Assembly (NCBI RefSeq): GCF_001613345.1
Contig: NZ_BDCE01000023.1
Span: forward strand, 1 to 64,000
Direction of reading: 5' to 3'
Origin: Nocardia uniformis NBRC 13702
GTDB taxonomy: Bacteria > Actinomycetota > Actinomycetes > Mycobacteriales > Mycobacteriaceae
DNA length: 64,000 nt
In this document: positions 56,038 through 64,000 of the stretch, piece by piece
How the letters are laid out: the number at the start of each line of letters is the position of its first letter
How positions within the stretch are numbered: position 1 is the first letter of the stretch
Notes under the pieces: model-generated
Told to the model about the DNA's origin: nothing
The model's database searches: none
The model's input: only the letters and a program-made list of their open reading frames with translations
Program-made: the position numbers and the translations under genes

Positions 56038-57734
56038 GAAACCGTCAGGTCCTTCATCTTCTCCGACAGGGCCGCCGCGAGCACCTCGCGGTCGTCGAAC
56101 GGATACTTCACACCCGAAATCTCCTGCCCTGTTTCATGTCCCTTGCCTGCCACCAGCACCGCGTCACCGGGTCGCGCCCAGTCGACGGCGGCGCCGATGG
56201 CGGCCGCTCGATCCCCCACCTCCCGCACCTCGCCGCGCTTGCCCTCCACGGCTTCGGCTCCCGCGCGGACCGCGGCGCGAATAGCGGCCGGATCCTCGGT
56301 ACGCGGATTGTCATCGGTAATGATCAGCAGATCCGCGCCGCGCGCACCGGCCGCACCCATGAGGGGGCGCTTACCGGCATCGCGATCCCCGCCCGCGCCG
56401 ACCACAACGGCCAGTCGGCCCCCACCCTGCTCGTCGAGATGACTACGGAGCGTGGCGATTACGGATTCGACGGCCGCGGGCTTGTGCGCGTAGTCCACGA
56501 CGGCCAGGAAGTCCTGGCCACCCTCGACGCGCTGCATGCGGCCGGGGACATCCACCTCGGCCAGCGCGGTGGCGGCAACGGCGGCGTCGACCCCGGCGGC
56601 CTGGCACACGGCGACCGCGAGCAGGCCGTTGGCAATGTTGTAGCTGCCCGGAAGACGCAGGCGCACCGGCAGTTTCACCTCGCCACGGGTGGCGGTGAAC
56701 TGCTGGGTGCCGCCCGGTCCGGCGGTGACGTCGGTCGCGGTCCACCGGGCCGACTCCGCGGCGGCCGGGCCGGACGGTGTCGCGGCCGGAGTCGGTTCCG
56801 TGGTGGAGACCGTCACCACCTGGGTGCCGTTTTCGATCTCACCGACCAGTCGCCGCCCCCAGGCGTCGTCGACGCAGACCACCGCGATCTTCGCCGCGAC
56901 CGGTGAGGCCGGATCGAACAGGCGGCGCTTGGCGCCGAAGTAGTCCTCGAAGTCGGCATGGAAATCCAGGTGGTCCTGCGACAGATTCGTGAACGCGCCC
57001 ACCGCGAAATCGACGCCGTCGACGCGACCCAGGGCCAGGGCGTGGCTGGAGACCTCCATGACCACGGCCTGCACACCCTGTTCCACCATGACCGCGAACA
57101 TGGCGTGCAGCTGCGGGGCCTCGGGGGTGGTGAGCGCGCTCGGCACCCGATTGCCGCCGATGCGGGTCTCGATGGTGCCGATCAGCGCGGTACGCAGTCC
57201 GGCGGCGGCCAGACCCGTTTCCACCAGGTACGCGGTGGTGGTCTTACCGGAGGTGCCGGTGATACCGATGATGCGCAACCGCTCGGACGGGTTGCCGTAC
57301 AGGGCGGACGAGAGCTCCCCGAGGACGGCGCGCGGGTTCTCGCGCACCAGGACCGGGACATCGACCGCGCCGATCAGCTCGGCACCCGCGGCATCGGTGT
57401 ATACCGCGACCGCGCCGCGCTCAATGGCATCCTTCGCGAATCGGGCGCCGTGTGCTTGCGCACCGGCCAGTCCGGCGAACAGATCGCCCGGCTGCACCGC
57501 GTTGGAACGCTGCTCGATCCCGGTGACCCGCACATCCGCGGCGTCATCGGTCGACCGGGCATTCGGTGCTAACCGCGCACCCGTGAGCTCCGCCACCGTA
57601 CGCAGGGTGGTCGCCGGTGGTGCGGCCGGGCGAAGTAGCTGCGGCTGTGCCGAACTTCCGCTACGCGGCTGTGCCGAACTTCCGCTACGCGGCGACTGCG
57701 CGGGCACGAAGCTCCTCTCCGATTCGGTGGTCAT
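56034..57734 (-). CDS. murE: UDP-N-acetylmuramoyl-L-alanyl-D-glutamate-meso-DAP ligase
   Basis: Adds the third stem residue. 566 residues. The P-loop GTSGKTTT is at 160-167; the DNPR motif at 475-478 (DDNPRTEDP) indicates meso-diaminopimelate rather than lysine, in keeping with the wall type of Nocardia. A central NLSQDHLDFH and the KGHETGQE loop are present. The N-terminal ~45 residues are polar and contain a direct duplication of RSGSSAQP caused by a 24-bp tandem repeat. It starts the run of overlapping mur genes; 161 bp separate it from ftsI. Confidence 0.97.
   Translation of the reverse strand: MTTESERSFVPAQSPRSGSSAQPRSGSSAQPQLLRPAAPPATTLRTVAELTGARLAPNARSTDDAADVRVTGIEQRSNAVQPGDLFAGLAGAQAHGARFAKDAIERGAVAVYTDAAGAELIGAVDVPVLVRENPRAVLGELSSALYGNPSERLRIIGITGTSGKTTTAYLVETGLAAAGLRTALIGTIETRIGGNRVPSALTTPEAPQLHAMFAVMVEQGVQAVVMEVSSHALALGRVDGVDFAVGAFTNLSQDHLDFHADFEDYFGAKRRLFDPASPVAAKIAVVCVDDAWGRRLVGEIENGTQVVTVSTTEPTPAATPSGPAAAESARWTATDVTAGPGGTQQFTATRGEVKLPVRLRLPGSYNIANGLLAVAVCQAAGVDAAVAATALAEVDVPGRMQRVEGGQDFLAVVDYAHKPAAVESVIATLRSHLDEQGGGRLAVVVGAGGDRDAGKRPLMGAAGARGADLLIITDDNPRTEDPAAIRAAVRAGAEAVEGKRGEVREVGDRAAAIGAAVDWARPGDAVLVAGKGHETGQEISGVKYPFDDREVLAAALSEKMKDLTVS
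57641..57688. repeat. 24-bp in-frame tandem duplication in murE
   Basis: Two identical adjacent units beginning GCGGCTGTGCCGAACTTCCG (57641-57664 and 57665-57688) encode the doubled eight-residue RSGSSAQP segment in the MurE N-terminal tail. Confidence 0.95.
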
Positions 57735-57895
57735 ATCGATGTGGTCCGTGGTGTGCTGCAGAAAGACGATGCGGGTACTGGTTCGGATCGACGAGTCAGG
57801 TTACCTGTGCGGAATCGCCGTGCGATCGGCACGGCGCCGTTCGCTCACCCGTCGGTGCCCGCGCCGGGCGCTTCGTCGAACATCGGCATCGTTTC

Positions 57896-59932
57896 TCAGC
57901 TCTGATTTGCCTGCAGAATCAGCTGTTTGGCCGGTGGTGACGGCGGTACGCGGTCACGCTGCAGCGCCCACGAGGCGATGGAGTGGAACAGTGGCGCGAC
58001 CGAACCACCGCCGGAGCCGTCGGAGCTGCGCACCGGTGCGTCGAGCATCAGGCCGATCACGTAGCGCGGGTTGTCGGCAGGGGCCATTCCGGCGAAGGTG
58101 ATCCAGTAGCTGTCGGTGGAGTAGCAGCTGCACCTGGGGTCGATCTGCTGCGCGGTACCGGTCTTACCGGCGACCTGATAGCCCTCGATGGCGGCGGGTA
58201 CGCCGGTACCCATCTGCACGCCCATGGGATCGCGCTGCACCACCGCCTGGAACATCTGCCGCAGCGTGGCCGCGGTCTGCGGGCTCACCACCCGCACGCC
58301 CTCGGGCTGCTCCTCTTCGGTGCGGGTGCCGTCGGGGGCGATCTTCGCCTTCACAATGCGCGGCGGAATGCGCATGCCGTCATTGGCGATGGCCTGGTAC
58401 ATGGCGGCCATCTGCAGGGTGGTCATCGAAAGGCCCTGGCCGATGGGCAGGTTCGCGAAGGTGGAGCCGGACCACTGGTCGCGCGACGGCACGACGCCAC
58501 TGCTCTCGCCGGGCAGGCCGACGCCGGTGCGCTGGCCCAGGCCGAACTTCTTCAGCATGTCGTAGTAGCGATCCTCGCCGATGCGCTGGGCGAGCATGAG
58601 GGTGCCTACGTTGGAGGACTTTCCGAAGATTCCGGTGGTGGTGTAGGGCTCGGTGCCATGGGTCCAGGCGTCGTTGACGGTGACGCCACCCATGTAGATG
58701 CTGCCCGGAACCTGCAGTACCTCATCGGGATCGGTGAGGCCGTATTCGATGGCCGCGGCGGCGGCGACGATCTTGTTCACCGAGCCGGGTTCGTAGACCT
58801 CCGCCACCGACGGGTTGCCCAGGTCCGAGGAGGACCAATGTTTCGGTCCCAGTGCGGGATTGAAGGTCGAGTCATTGGCCATGGCCAGGACCTGGCCGGT
58901 GTGGGCATCGAGGACCACCGCCGAGGCGCCCTGGGCTCCGGAGAGTTCCTTGGCCTGCTGCACCTGCTGCTGGACGTAGTACTGCAGGTCCTGGTCGAGG
59001 GTGAGCTCGACGGCGTTTCCGTTCACGGCGGGCTGGTTATCGCGCCAGCTGCCAGGAATGACCGCGCCATCGGAACCACGGTCGTAGGTGTGCGAACCAT
59101 CGGTGCCTGCGAGGGTGGAATCGAGTGCGGTCTCCAGACCGATCTGCCCGTGGCCGTCCCAACCGGTCACACCGATCACATTGGCGGCCAACGAACCCCC
59201 CGGATACTCACGCAGATCCTGGCGTTCGACACCCACCTCGGGGTACTTCAGGGCGATTTCGGAGGCAACGCGCGGATCGACATTGCGCACCAGATAGACG
59301 AACGGGTCATCGCTGCGCAGCTTGGCCAGGATTTCCTCTTCGGGCGCGCCATTGCCGAGCTTCTCGTGAATGAATTTCGCGATTGCTTGCAATCGCTGAT
59401 CCGGTTCCGGCTTATCCGGGTTCTTCTCGTGCGCGGCGGCCAGATCCTGACGCACCCGCACCGGCTGGAAATGCAGCTGTTTGGCGGCGATCGTGAAGGC
59501 CAAGGAATTGCCGTGGCGGTCCAGAATCGGCCCGCGGGTGGCCGGATCCGGCTGTACCACCGTGCGCTGACTGGCCGCTTCGGCCGATAGTCGCGGCGCG
59601 GAAACACTTTGGATCCACAGCAATTGGATGGCGGCGACCATGATCGCCACCAGCATGACGAGCCGCCCCAGTCCGAAGCGGAATCGCATCGACCCGTCCA
59701 TACCGGGTGTGGCCCGCGGTCTGGCAGCCTTCCGCGGCCGCGGCGGCGCGGCGGCGGTACGCCCCGCACCCGACCGATTGGCCGCCTGCGCACGCCCACC
59801 CGAATTCCCGCGCCCACCACCATTGCCACCACCGAAACGGCCGCGACCGCGACCGGATTCGGCGCGACCGCGGCCGGAATCACGGCCACGCATCGGAGCC
59901 GGGCTCACCGCAGGGCCACCCGTGAGGTGCAC
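57896..59932 (-). CDS. ftsI: Septal peptidoglycan transpeptidase FtsI/PbpB (class B PBP)
   Basis: Cross-links septal peptidoglycan. 678 residues: a ~82-residue Gly/Arg-rich cytoplasmic tail, one membrane helix (LVMLVAIMVAAIQLLWI, about 91-107), a PBP dimer domain, and the transpeptidase domain with SVNK at Ser384-Lys387, SSN at 439-441 and KTGT at 590-593. A CSCYSTDS loop follows the KTG region. The frame opens with GTG 59932; a GTG at 59908 or ATG at 59893 is also possible, since none has a strong ribosome site. It is separated from ftsL by 280 bp containing a palindromic repeat. Confidence 0.96.
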   Translation of the reverse strand: MHLTGGPAVSPAPMRGRDSGRGRAESGRGRGRFGGGNGGGRGNSGGRAQAANRSGAGRTAAAPPRPRKAARPRATPGMDGSMRFRFGLGRLVMLVAIMVAAIQLLWIQSVSAPRLSAEAASQRTVVQPDPATRGPILDRHGNSLAFTIAAKQLHFQPVRVRQDLAAAHEKNPDKPEPDQRLQAIAKFIHEKLGNGAPEEEILAKLRSDDPFVYLVRNVDPRVASEIALKYPEVGVERQDLREYPGGSLAANVIGVTGWDGHGQIGLETALDSTLAGTDGSHTYDRGSDGAVIPGSWRDNQPAVNGNAVELTLDQDLQYYVQQQVQQAKELSGAQGASAVVLDAHTGQVLAMANDSTFNPALGPKHWSSSDLGNPSVAEVYEPGSVNKIVAAAAAIEYGLTDPDEVLQVPGSIYMGGVTVNDAWTHGTEPYTTTGIFGKSSNVGTLMLAQRIGEDRYYDMLKKFGLGQRTGVGLPGESSGVVPSRDQWSGSTFANLPIGQGLSMTTLQMAAMYQAIANDGMRIPPRIVKAKIAPDGTRTEEEQPEGVRVVSPQTAATLRQMFQAVVQRDPMGVQMGTGVPAAIEGYQVAGKTGTAQQIDPRCSCYSTDSYWITFAGMAPADNPRYVIGLMLDAPVRSSDGSGGGSVAPLFHSIASWALQRDRVPPSPPAKQLILQANQS

Positions 59933-60075
59933 GGGGCGGAGGCAATGCTTGTCCGAACCGGTTGCGAGACACCATATGCGCCGACAACCCGCGGTTCGGA
60001 ACGAAATCCTGGGACGGCCGCGGGTGACAGCGACGACACCATGTCCGGCTCCTCGCCACGTCGACGCACGCCCTC

Positions 60076-60159
60076 GCCATCCCGGCGTGCTTTTGGCCGG
60101 GATCCACAGCTATCCAGTCGAGAGCGGTGGATTCCGGCCGAGGACACGCCGGAATGACG
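60076..60159. repeat. Palindromic intergenic repeat, long composite copy between ftsL and ftsI
   Basis: The left arm (60076-60107) contains CCATCCCGGCGTGCTTTTGG and ends GGGATCCAC; the right arm (60127-60159) starts GTGGATTCCGGCC and ends GGAATGACG. A 19-bp centre separates them. It fills most of the 280-bp gap 59933-60212; nothing else is recognised there. Confidence 0.8.
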
Positions 60160-60212
60160 AAGAGACTGTCCGCCCAACGGCGAAGCCTTTATCCGAGACG
60201 GTGCCATTTCGG

Positions 60213-61325
60213 TCATTGCGGAACTCCGTTCAGCACACCCTCCGGGGCGGGCTCGGGAGTCTCCGGGTGCGGCACAACGGGTGCGCCGGGCAGCTGCGCC
60301 CCGAGCGGGAACGGTTGGGCCACGGGGAAGCGCGGGGTCGGGTTCGGCTGCGCACTGATCGGCTGGGCAGGAGCCGGAGCGGCGGGATCCTGCGCCGCGG
60401 GCTGCACCGGCGGCGCGGGTTGCGGTGCGGCCGGGTCTTGTCCGGCGGGCTGAACCTGTGCCGCGGGAGCGGCAGCGGGATCTTGTCCGGCGGGCGCAGC
60501 CGCGGGCTGCTGGGCGGCGGGGTCCTGGGGCGCGGCCTGAACCGGCGGGACAGGATCCTGCGGGGCGGCTGGGTTCGGCTGCTGCGCGTCCTGCGGGGCC
60601 GTCGCTTCCGGAGCACCGGGCTGCTGAGCGGCCGGGACCTGCGGGGCGCCCGTGGTCTGCGGCGCGGCCTGGGTGGGCAGCGGCGCGGCCAGCACATTCG
60701 GGTCCGCGGGTGTCTGGTTCGCGGGCGGCGCGTTCGGGGTGGTGGTCACCGGAACGACACGCTCACCCTGGCCCTGCACCAGCCTCGGCGGGGTCGCGCC
60801 CGGGAGCGGCGGGCGGGTGTTCAGCGGCGGGGCGGGCGAACCCGTTGCGGGGGCGGGGGTTCCGACCACGATTACCGAGCCGTCCGGGGCAATCACCAGA
60901 CGGGCGGGGTCCTCGGCCGGGATCATGCCGAGTTCCCGGGCGCGGGCGGCGAGTTCAGGCGCGGAGTCCGCGGCCTCGACCTCGCGCTGCAGCGCGGCGC
61001 GTTCATCGGACAGGTGTGTATTGGCCACCCGAGCGGCACCCAGGTTGTAGCTGTCCTCGGTGGCGCGGGTGGTGAGCAGCAAGGTGAGCGCCAGCCCGCA
61101 GCCGAGGAGCGCGATAATGGTGGCGACGAAGGGAATTCGGCCCGCCAGTATCGGCTCACCGCTGCGCGGCAGACTGGTCGAGGCGGCCCCGCGCGGCTGT
61201 TCCCGATTGCGGCGCTTGGTATAGGCCCGTTGCGCCGCACCGGATTTCACCCGCGCGGCCGCCTGCACCCGGCGGGCCGGGCGACCTTCGCGCTTCTGCG
61301 CTTTCCCTTGCGTCCGCACCGTCAT
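60213..61325 (-). CDS. ftsL: Cell division protein FtsL, proline-rich form
   Basis: A 370-residue bitopic protein: a ~65-residue basic N-terminus, one membrane helix (FVATIIALLGCGLALTLLLTT), a short coiled coil (NTHLSDERAALQREVEAADSAPELAARARELGMI) typical of FtsL, and then a ~200-residue Pro/Ala/Gln-rich extracytoplasmic tail. The M. tuberculosis homologue (Rv2164c) is similarly long and proline-rich. It forms the FtsQLB-type complex that activates FtsWI. ATG 61325 has GGAGG at a 4-nt spacing and is preferred to 61346. Confidence 0.92.
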   Translation of the reverse strand: MTVRTQGKAQKREGRPARRVQAAARVKSGAAQRAYTKRRNREQPRGAASTSLPRSGEPILAGRIPFVATIIALLGCGLALTLLLTTRATEDSYNLGAARVANTHLSDERAALQREVEAADSAPELAARARELGMIPAEDPARLVIAPDGSVIVVGTPAPATGSPAPPLNTRPPLPGATPPRLVQGQGERVVPVTTTPNAPPANQTPADPNVLAAPLPTQAAPQTTGAPQVPAAQQPGAPEATAPQDAQQPNPAAPQDPVPPVQAAPQDPAAQQPAAAPAGQDPAAAPAAQVQPAGQDPAAPQPAPPVQPAAQDPAAPAPAQPISAQPNPTPRFPVAQPFPLGAQLPGAPVVPHPETPEPAPEGVLNGVPQ

Positions 61326-61374
61326 AGGGCCTCCCCACCCCCGCATCCGCCCGTGTGCTCTCCTCGGTTCCGGG

Positions 61375-62355
61375 TCATGTCGTCTCCTCCCCTGCGATAC
61401 GTTCGGCCGCCCGCATGCGCACCGGCGCGGCCCGCGGGTTCTCCTCGATCTCCTGCTCGGTCGCCTTCTCCGCGCCCCGGGTCAAAATCTTGAATTCCGG
61501 TCCCATACCTGGCAGTTCGACGGGCAGGTCGAGCGGAGTCCGCGAGGCGGACCGCTTGGTGAACTCCGCCTTGACGACTTTGTCCTCGAGCGACTGGTAG
61601 CTCATCACCACAATGCGACCACCGGGCGCGAGGGAGTCGAAGGCGGCCGGCATCGCCGCTTCGAGCGATTCCAGTTCGCGGTTCACCTCCACCCGCAGCG
61701 CCTGGAAGGTGCGTTTGGCCGGATGACCGCCGGTGCGGCGGGCGGCGGCGGGAATGGTGTCGTAGAGCAACTCCACCAGTTGGGCGCTGGTGGTGAACGG
61801 CTGCTTCTGGCGGCGCCGCAGCACCTCGGAGGCGATCTTGCCCGCGAAGCGTTCGTCGCCATAGTTTTTCAGCACGCGCGCCAGATCGCCGTGGCCGTAG
61901 GTATTGAGCACATCGGCCGCGGTGAGGCCGCCGGTGGAGTCCATCCGCATATCGAGCGGCGCGTCCACGGAGTAGGCGAAACCACGATCGGCCTCGTCGA
62001 GCTGCATGGAGGACACGCCGAGATCCATGAGAATGGCACTGACCGATCCGCGCGCGGCGAGTCCGGCCTCTTCCAGGGCGTCGGCAATGCCGTCATACCT
62101 GGTGTGCACCAGGGTGATCCGGTCCGCGAAAGGGCTCAGTCGCTCACCGGCCAGCTTCAGCGCATTGGTATCGCGGTCGAGTCCGACCAGACGGATGTCG
62201 GGGTAGGTCCGCAAGAAGTGTTCCGCGTGACCACCCAGTCCGAGGGTGCAATCGAGGTAGACGGCACCGTCCGCAGCCAGTGCGGGGCCGAGGATTTCAT
62301 CTGCTCGACGGAGAAGTACCGGAACGTGGCGGGGGGCGTCGCTGTTTCGGTGCAA
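61375..62355 (-). CDS. rsmH: 16S rRNA (cytosine1402-N4)-methyltransferase
   Basis: Methylates N4 of C1402 in the 16S rRNA P site. 326 residues: [13 protein letters not shown], the SAM motif [47 protein letters not shown], the inserted helical domain, and [20 protein letters not shown]. The start is TTG 62355 with GGGAGG 5 nt upstream, which fits the family N-terminus. It is second in the dcw cluster after mraZ (209 bp gap). Confidence 0.96.
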   Translation of the reverse strand: MHRNSDAPRHVPVLLRRADEILGPALAADGAVYLDCTLGLGGHAEHFLRTYPDIRLVGLDRDTNALKLAGERLSPFADRITLVHTRYDGIADALEEAGLAARGSVSAILMDLGVSSMQLDEADRGFAYSVDAPLDMRMDSTGGLTAADVLNTYGHGDLARVLKNYGDERFAGKIASEVLRRRQKQPFTTSAQLVELLYDTIPAAARRTGGHPAKRTFQALRVEVNRELESLEAAMPAAFDSLAPGGRIVVMSYQSLEDKVVKAEFTKRSASRTPLDLPVELPGMGPEFKILTRGAEKATEQEIEENPRAAPVRMRAAERIAGEETT

Positions 62356-62564
62356 CTCAGCCTCCCGGATCCTGCCTCACGTTCGTTCGCACGGCCGCAC
62401 GGTCGCTTGCGATTCGGACTGCGCTGAAAGAACTTCAGCAAGAACTATTCAGCGTCGGTGGCCAATGCCCCGGGGTCTCTGACCGAAGCACCGCACCTGG
62501 CGTTGGGGAAGTACGTCAGGGTCGGCGTCGGGCAGAGGCCGCAGGGCACTCGCCTCGCTCAGGG

Positions 62565-62996
62565 CTAGAAGATTCCGCCCAGCGACTCGTCTCTGGCTTG
62601 CGAGTAATCCTCCTCGTGCTCGGCGAGGTAGGAATCCCACGCCGCCTTATCCCATATTTCGAGGAAGTCGACCGACCCGATCACGACGCAATCCTTGGAC
62701 AGGCTCGCGTAGCGGCGGTGCTCGGCCGACAACATGATCCGGCCCTGTGCGTCCGGACGCTGTTCATCGGTCGAGGCCGCGAGATTTCGAACGAAAGCCC
62801 TTGCCTGCGGGTTGCTTCGGGATGCGGCCGCGGCTCGCCGCGCCAGCGCGGTGAACTCGTCCTTGGGATACACGGCAAGGCTGTGGTCCTGACTCTTCGT
62901 GACCATCAACCCTCCCGCCAGTTCGTCCCGAAACTTTGCAGGCAACGTCAGTCGCCCCTTGTCGTCCAACCGAGGGGTATAGGTACCGAGAAACAA
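62565..62996 (-). CDS. mraZ: Transcriptional regulator MraZ
   Basis: 143 residues with two SpoVT-AbrB/MraZ repeats: [25 protein letters not shown] (about 2-26) and [22 protein letters not shown] (about 78-99). MraZ forms ring-shaped oligomers that bind repeats before its own gene and control the dcw operon. The start is TTG 62996 with AGGAGG 9 nt upstream. Repeats matching MraZ boxes lie 57-82 bp upstream. Confidence 0.96.
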   Translation of the reverse strand: MFLGTYTPRLDDKGRLTLPAKFRDELAGGLMVTKSQDHSLAVYPKDEFTALARRAAAASRSNPQARAFVRNLAASTDEQRPDAQGRIMLSAEHRRYASLSKDCVVIGSVDFLEIWDKAAWDSYLAEHEEDYSQARDESLGGIF

Positions 62997-63052
62997 GTCC
63001 CGACACCTCCTACCGGATCACCCCTCGACTATTCGGCCTCCTGTAGTGCGCG

Positions 63053-63078
63053 CTCCACATTACCCCACTTTCCCCCAC
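63053..63078 (-). promoter_or_regulatory. MraZ boxes (three repeats with 10-bp period)
   Basis: On the minus strand GTGGGG-GAAA-GTGGGG-TAAT-GTGGAG: GTGGG-type units spaced exactly 10 bp apart (ending at 63078, 63068 and 63058 on the plus coordinate). This is the architecture of MraZ-binding repeats known from E. coli and Mycoplasma. It is immediately upstream of mraZ. Confidence 0.8.
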
Positions 63079-63330
63079 TTTCAATCGAAAGCGGCGGTGA
63101 TCTCGGTCCCCGCTTGGCGAACTTCGCAGGTCATACCAGCTATCACCATCGTGGGGAACTTTCACCGCAGTTCCCTCGACACGCACGACGCACGGAGCGG
63201 CCCATCCGACAACCATCAGCAAACCCGCAGATAGCGCCCATTTCCGACACCGGTGGGGCGGGGTGGAGGAGACCCGTGGGGAGATGTGGAGGGCGGTGGA
63301 TTCCGCCGCGGGGAACCCCGACACGCACAG

Positions 63331-63380
63331 GACACGCCGCAGCGCCACACCCTTGAATCGGTGTGGCGCTGCGGCGTGTC
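63331..63380 (-). terminator. Terminator of the DUF3040 gene
   Basis: GACACGCCGCAGCGCCACAC (63331-63350) pairs perfectly over 20 bp with 63361-63380, across a 10-nt loop, 40 bp past the minus-strand stop. It isolates mraZ transcription from the upstream gene. The remaining gap 62997-63330 contains the mraZ promoter region, with no ORF of note. Confidence 0.9.
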
Positions 63381-63420
63381 GCGCTTGATATTCAGTTGGC
63401 TCGCCGAGGCGAGCGGTGCG

Positions 63421-63846
63421 TCAGTTGTCCTGCTCGAACCGACGCCGGAAGCGATCCTCCATGCGGGCGGAAAAACCACCCGCCTTCTTTGGACGCCCAC
63501 GTCCTCCACCGGGATTCCCGCCTCCGGCGGGCGGCGCGTCGGTGCCGTTATCGCCCTGGGCGCCCGAACGAGGGCCACCCATCAGCAACAGCACTCCCGC
63601 GCAGAACATCACGATGAAGCCGATCAGGCTGATGATCGGGAAGTCCCCAAGCTTGATCGGCGCGGCAATTCCCGCGACGAGTAGGAATAAGCCGAGGACG
63701 AATAGAGCAGCTGACTGAAGTCTGCGACGGCCCGAGGCTGAGCGAAGTCGCCCACCTCGAACCGTTGATGCGAACTTGGGATCCTCAGCATAGAGAGCGC
63801 TCTCGATCTGTTCGAGCATGCGCTGCTCGTGCTCGGAGAGTGGCAC
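63421..63846 (-). CDS. DUF3040 domain membrane protein
   Basis: 141 residues: the DUF3040 opening MPLSEHEQRMLEQIESALYAEDPKFAST, two membrane helices (LQSAALFVLGLFLLVAGIAAPI and IISLIGFIVMFCAGVLLLMGG), and a Gly/Arg-rich cytoplasmic tail (GGGRGRPKKAGGFSARMEDRFRRR). The family sits just upstream of mraZ in many actinobacteria (Rv2169c in M. tuberculosis) and may be tied to division or wall growth; function unproven. Confidence 0.92.
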   Translation of the reverse strand: MPLSEHEQRMLEQIESALYAEDPKFASTVRGGRLRSASGRRRLQSAALFVLGLFLLVAGIAAPIKLGDFPIISLIGFIVMFCAGVLLLMGGPRSGAQGDNGTDAPPAGGGNPGGGRGRPKKAGGFSARMEDRFRRRFEQDN

Positions 63847-64000
63847 GGTACCTCCCCCGGCACTAGGTAGTGGCGGTCGCCTCCGGGTAAGCGACAGATA
63901 GCCGACCTTGGCGGCTGTCTGCCACCAATGATACGAGTTCGATCAGGAACCAACCACCTACTCGGCCGATGTTCAAGCCAGCATTCCCGAAGTCCATCCC
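63847..64000. other. Upstream region of the DUF3040 gene
   Basis: 154 bp to the window end with no supported gene. It should hold the DUF3040 promoter; no clear motif is recognised. Confidence 0.4.

Noticed and set aside
1..64000. tRNA or rRNA genes
   Set aside because: No cloverleaf-like segment with a GTTCGAATC-type T-loop in proper context was noticed; this was read by eye and a dedicated scan could still find one.

Overview
The window reads as chromosomal DNA of a high-GC, mycolic-acid-containing actinobacterium, most probably a Nocardia. The basis is an MspA-type porin, an Emb arabinosyltransferase, an antigen-85-like mycolyltransferase, a CtpE-type P-ATPase, an MTB12-like lipoprotein, Wag31/DivIVA plus SepF, and a meso-DAP-type MurE. 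Gene order matches two regions that are far apart in Mycobacterium tuberculosis (dnaE1-lspA-dinX-ileS and wag31-ftsZ-mraZ); here they are contiguous. No tRNA, rRNA, CRISPR array, prophage or complete insertion sequence was seen.

Layout. Positions 1-24000 hold housekeeping and accessory genes on both strands: a DUF2235 hydrolase, ilvA, a deazaflavin-type reductase, an MspA porin, dnaE, a beta-lactamase-fold hydrolase, an alpha/beta-hydrolase lipoprotein, a methyltransferase, a stretch with only mini-ORFs, VOC proteins, a RarD-like transporter, ctpE, a PhzF protein, an ADP-ribosylglycohydrolase, a RluA-type pseudouridine synthase coupled to lspA, and two translationally coupled lipoproteins. 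Positions 24000-36000 hold cell-envelope and stress genes: a solitary emb gene, an MTB12-like lipoprotein, dinB, galU, an NlpC/P60 hydrolase, a mycolyltransferase-like esterase, a TetR regulator divergent from an Ohr-type peroxidase, a double-PLAT protein and an MFS transporter.

Positions 36288-63846 are almost entirely on the minus strand. In transcription order (descending coordinates) they read DUF3040, mraZ, rsmH, ftsL, pbpB/ftsI, murE, murF, mraY, murD, ftsW, murG, murC, ftsQ, ftsZ, a secreted CBM-like protein, pgeF, yggS, sepF, yggT, wag31, a small membrane protein and ileS. murE-murF-mraY and murD-ftsW-murG-murC are joined by 4-bp ATGA/GTGA overlaps, which implies translational coupling. 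MraZ-type repeats lie upstream of mraZ, and a T-box leader with an apparent AUC specifier precedes ileS. Together these genes make and polymerise the peptidoglycan precursor (MurC-F, MraY, MurG, FtsW, FtsI), assemble the septal ring (FtsZ, SepF, FtsQ, FtsL) and direct polar growth (Wag31).

The main unexplained features are these: a family of palindromic intergenic repeats, two of which flank the extra secreted gene between ftsZ and pgeF and one of which splits ftsL from ftsI; an Ohr-type gene paired with a TetR rather than the usual MarR-type OhrR; several inverted repeats in promoters; and a 590-bp stretch with overlapping, Shine-Dalgarno-preceded mini-ORFs that end at a terminator. No clearly new multi-gene system was found.
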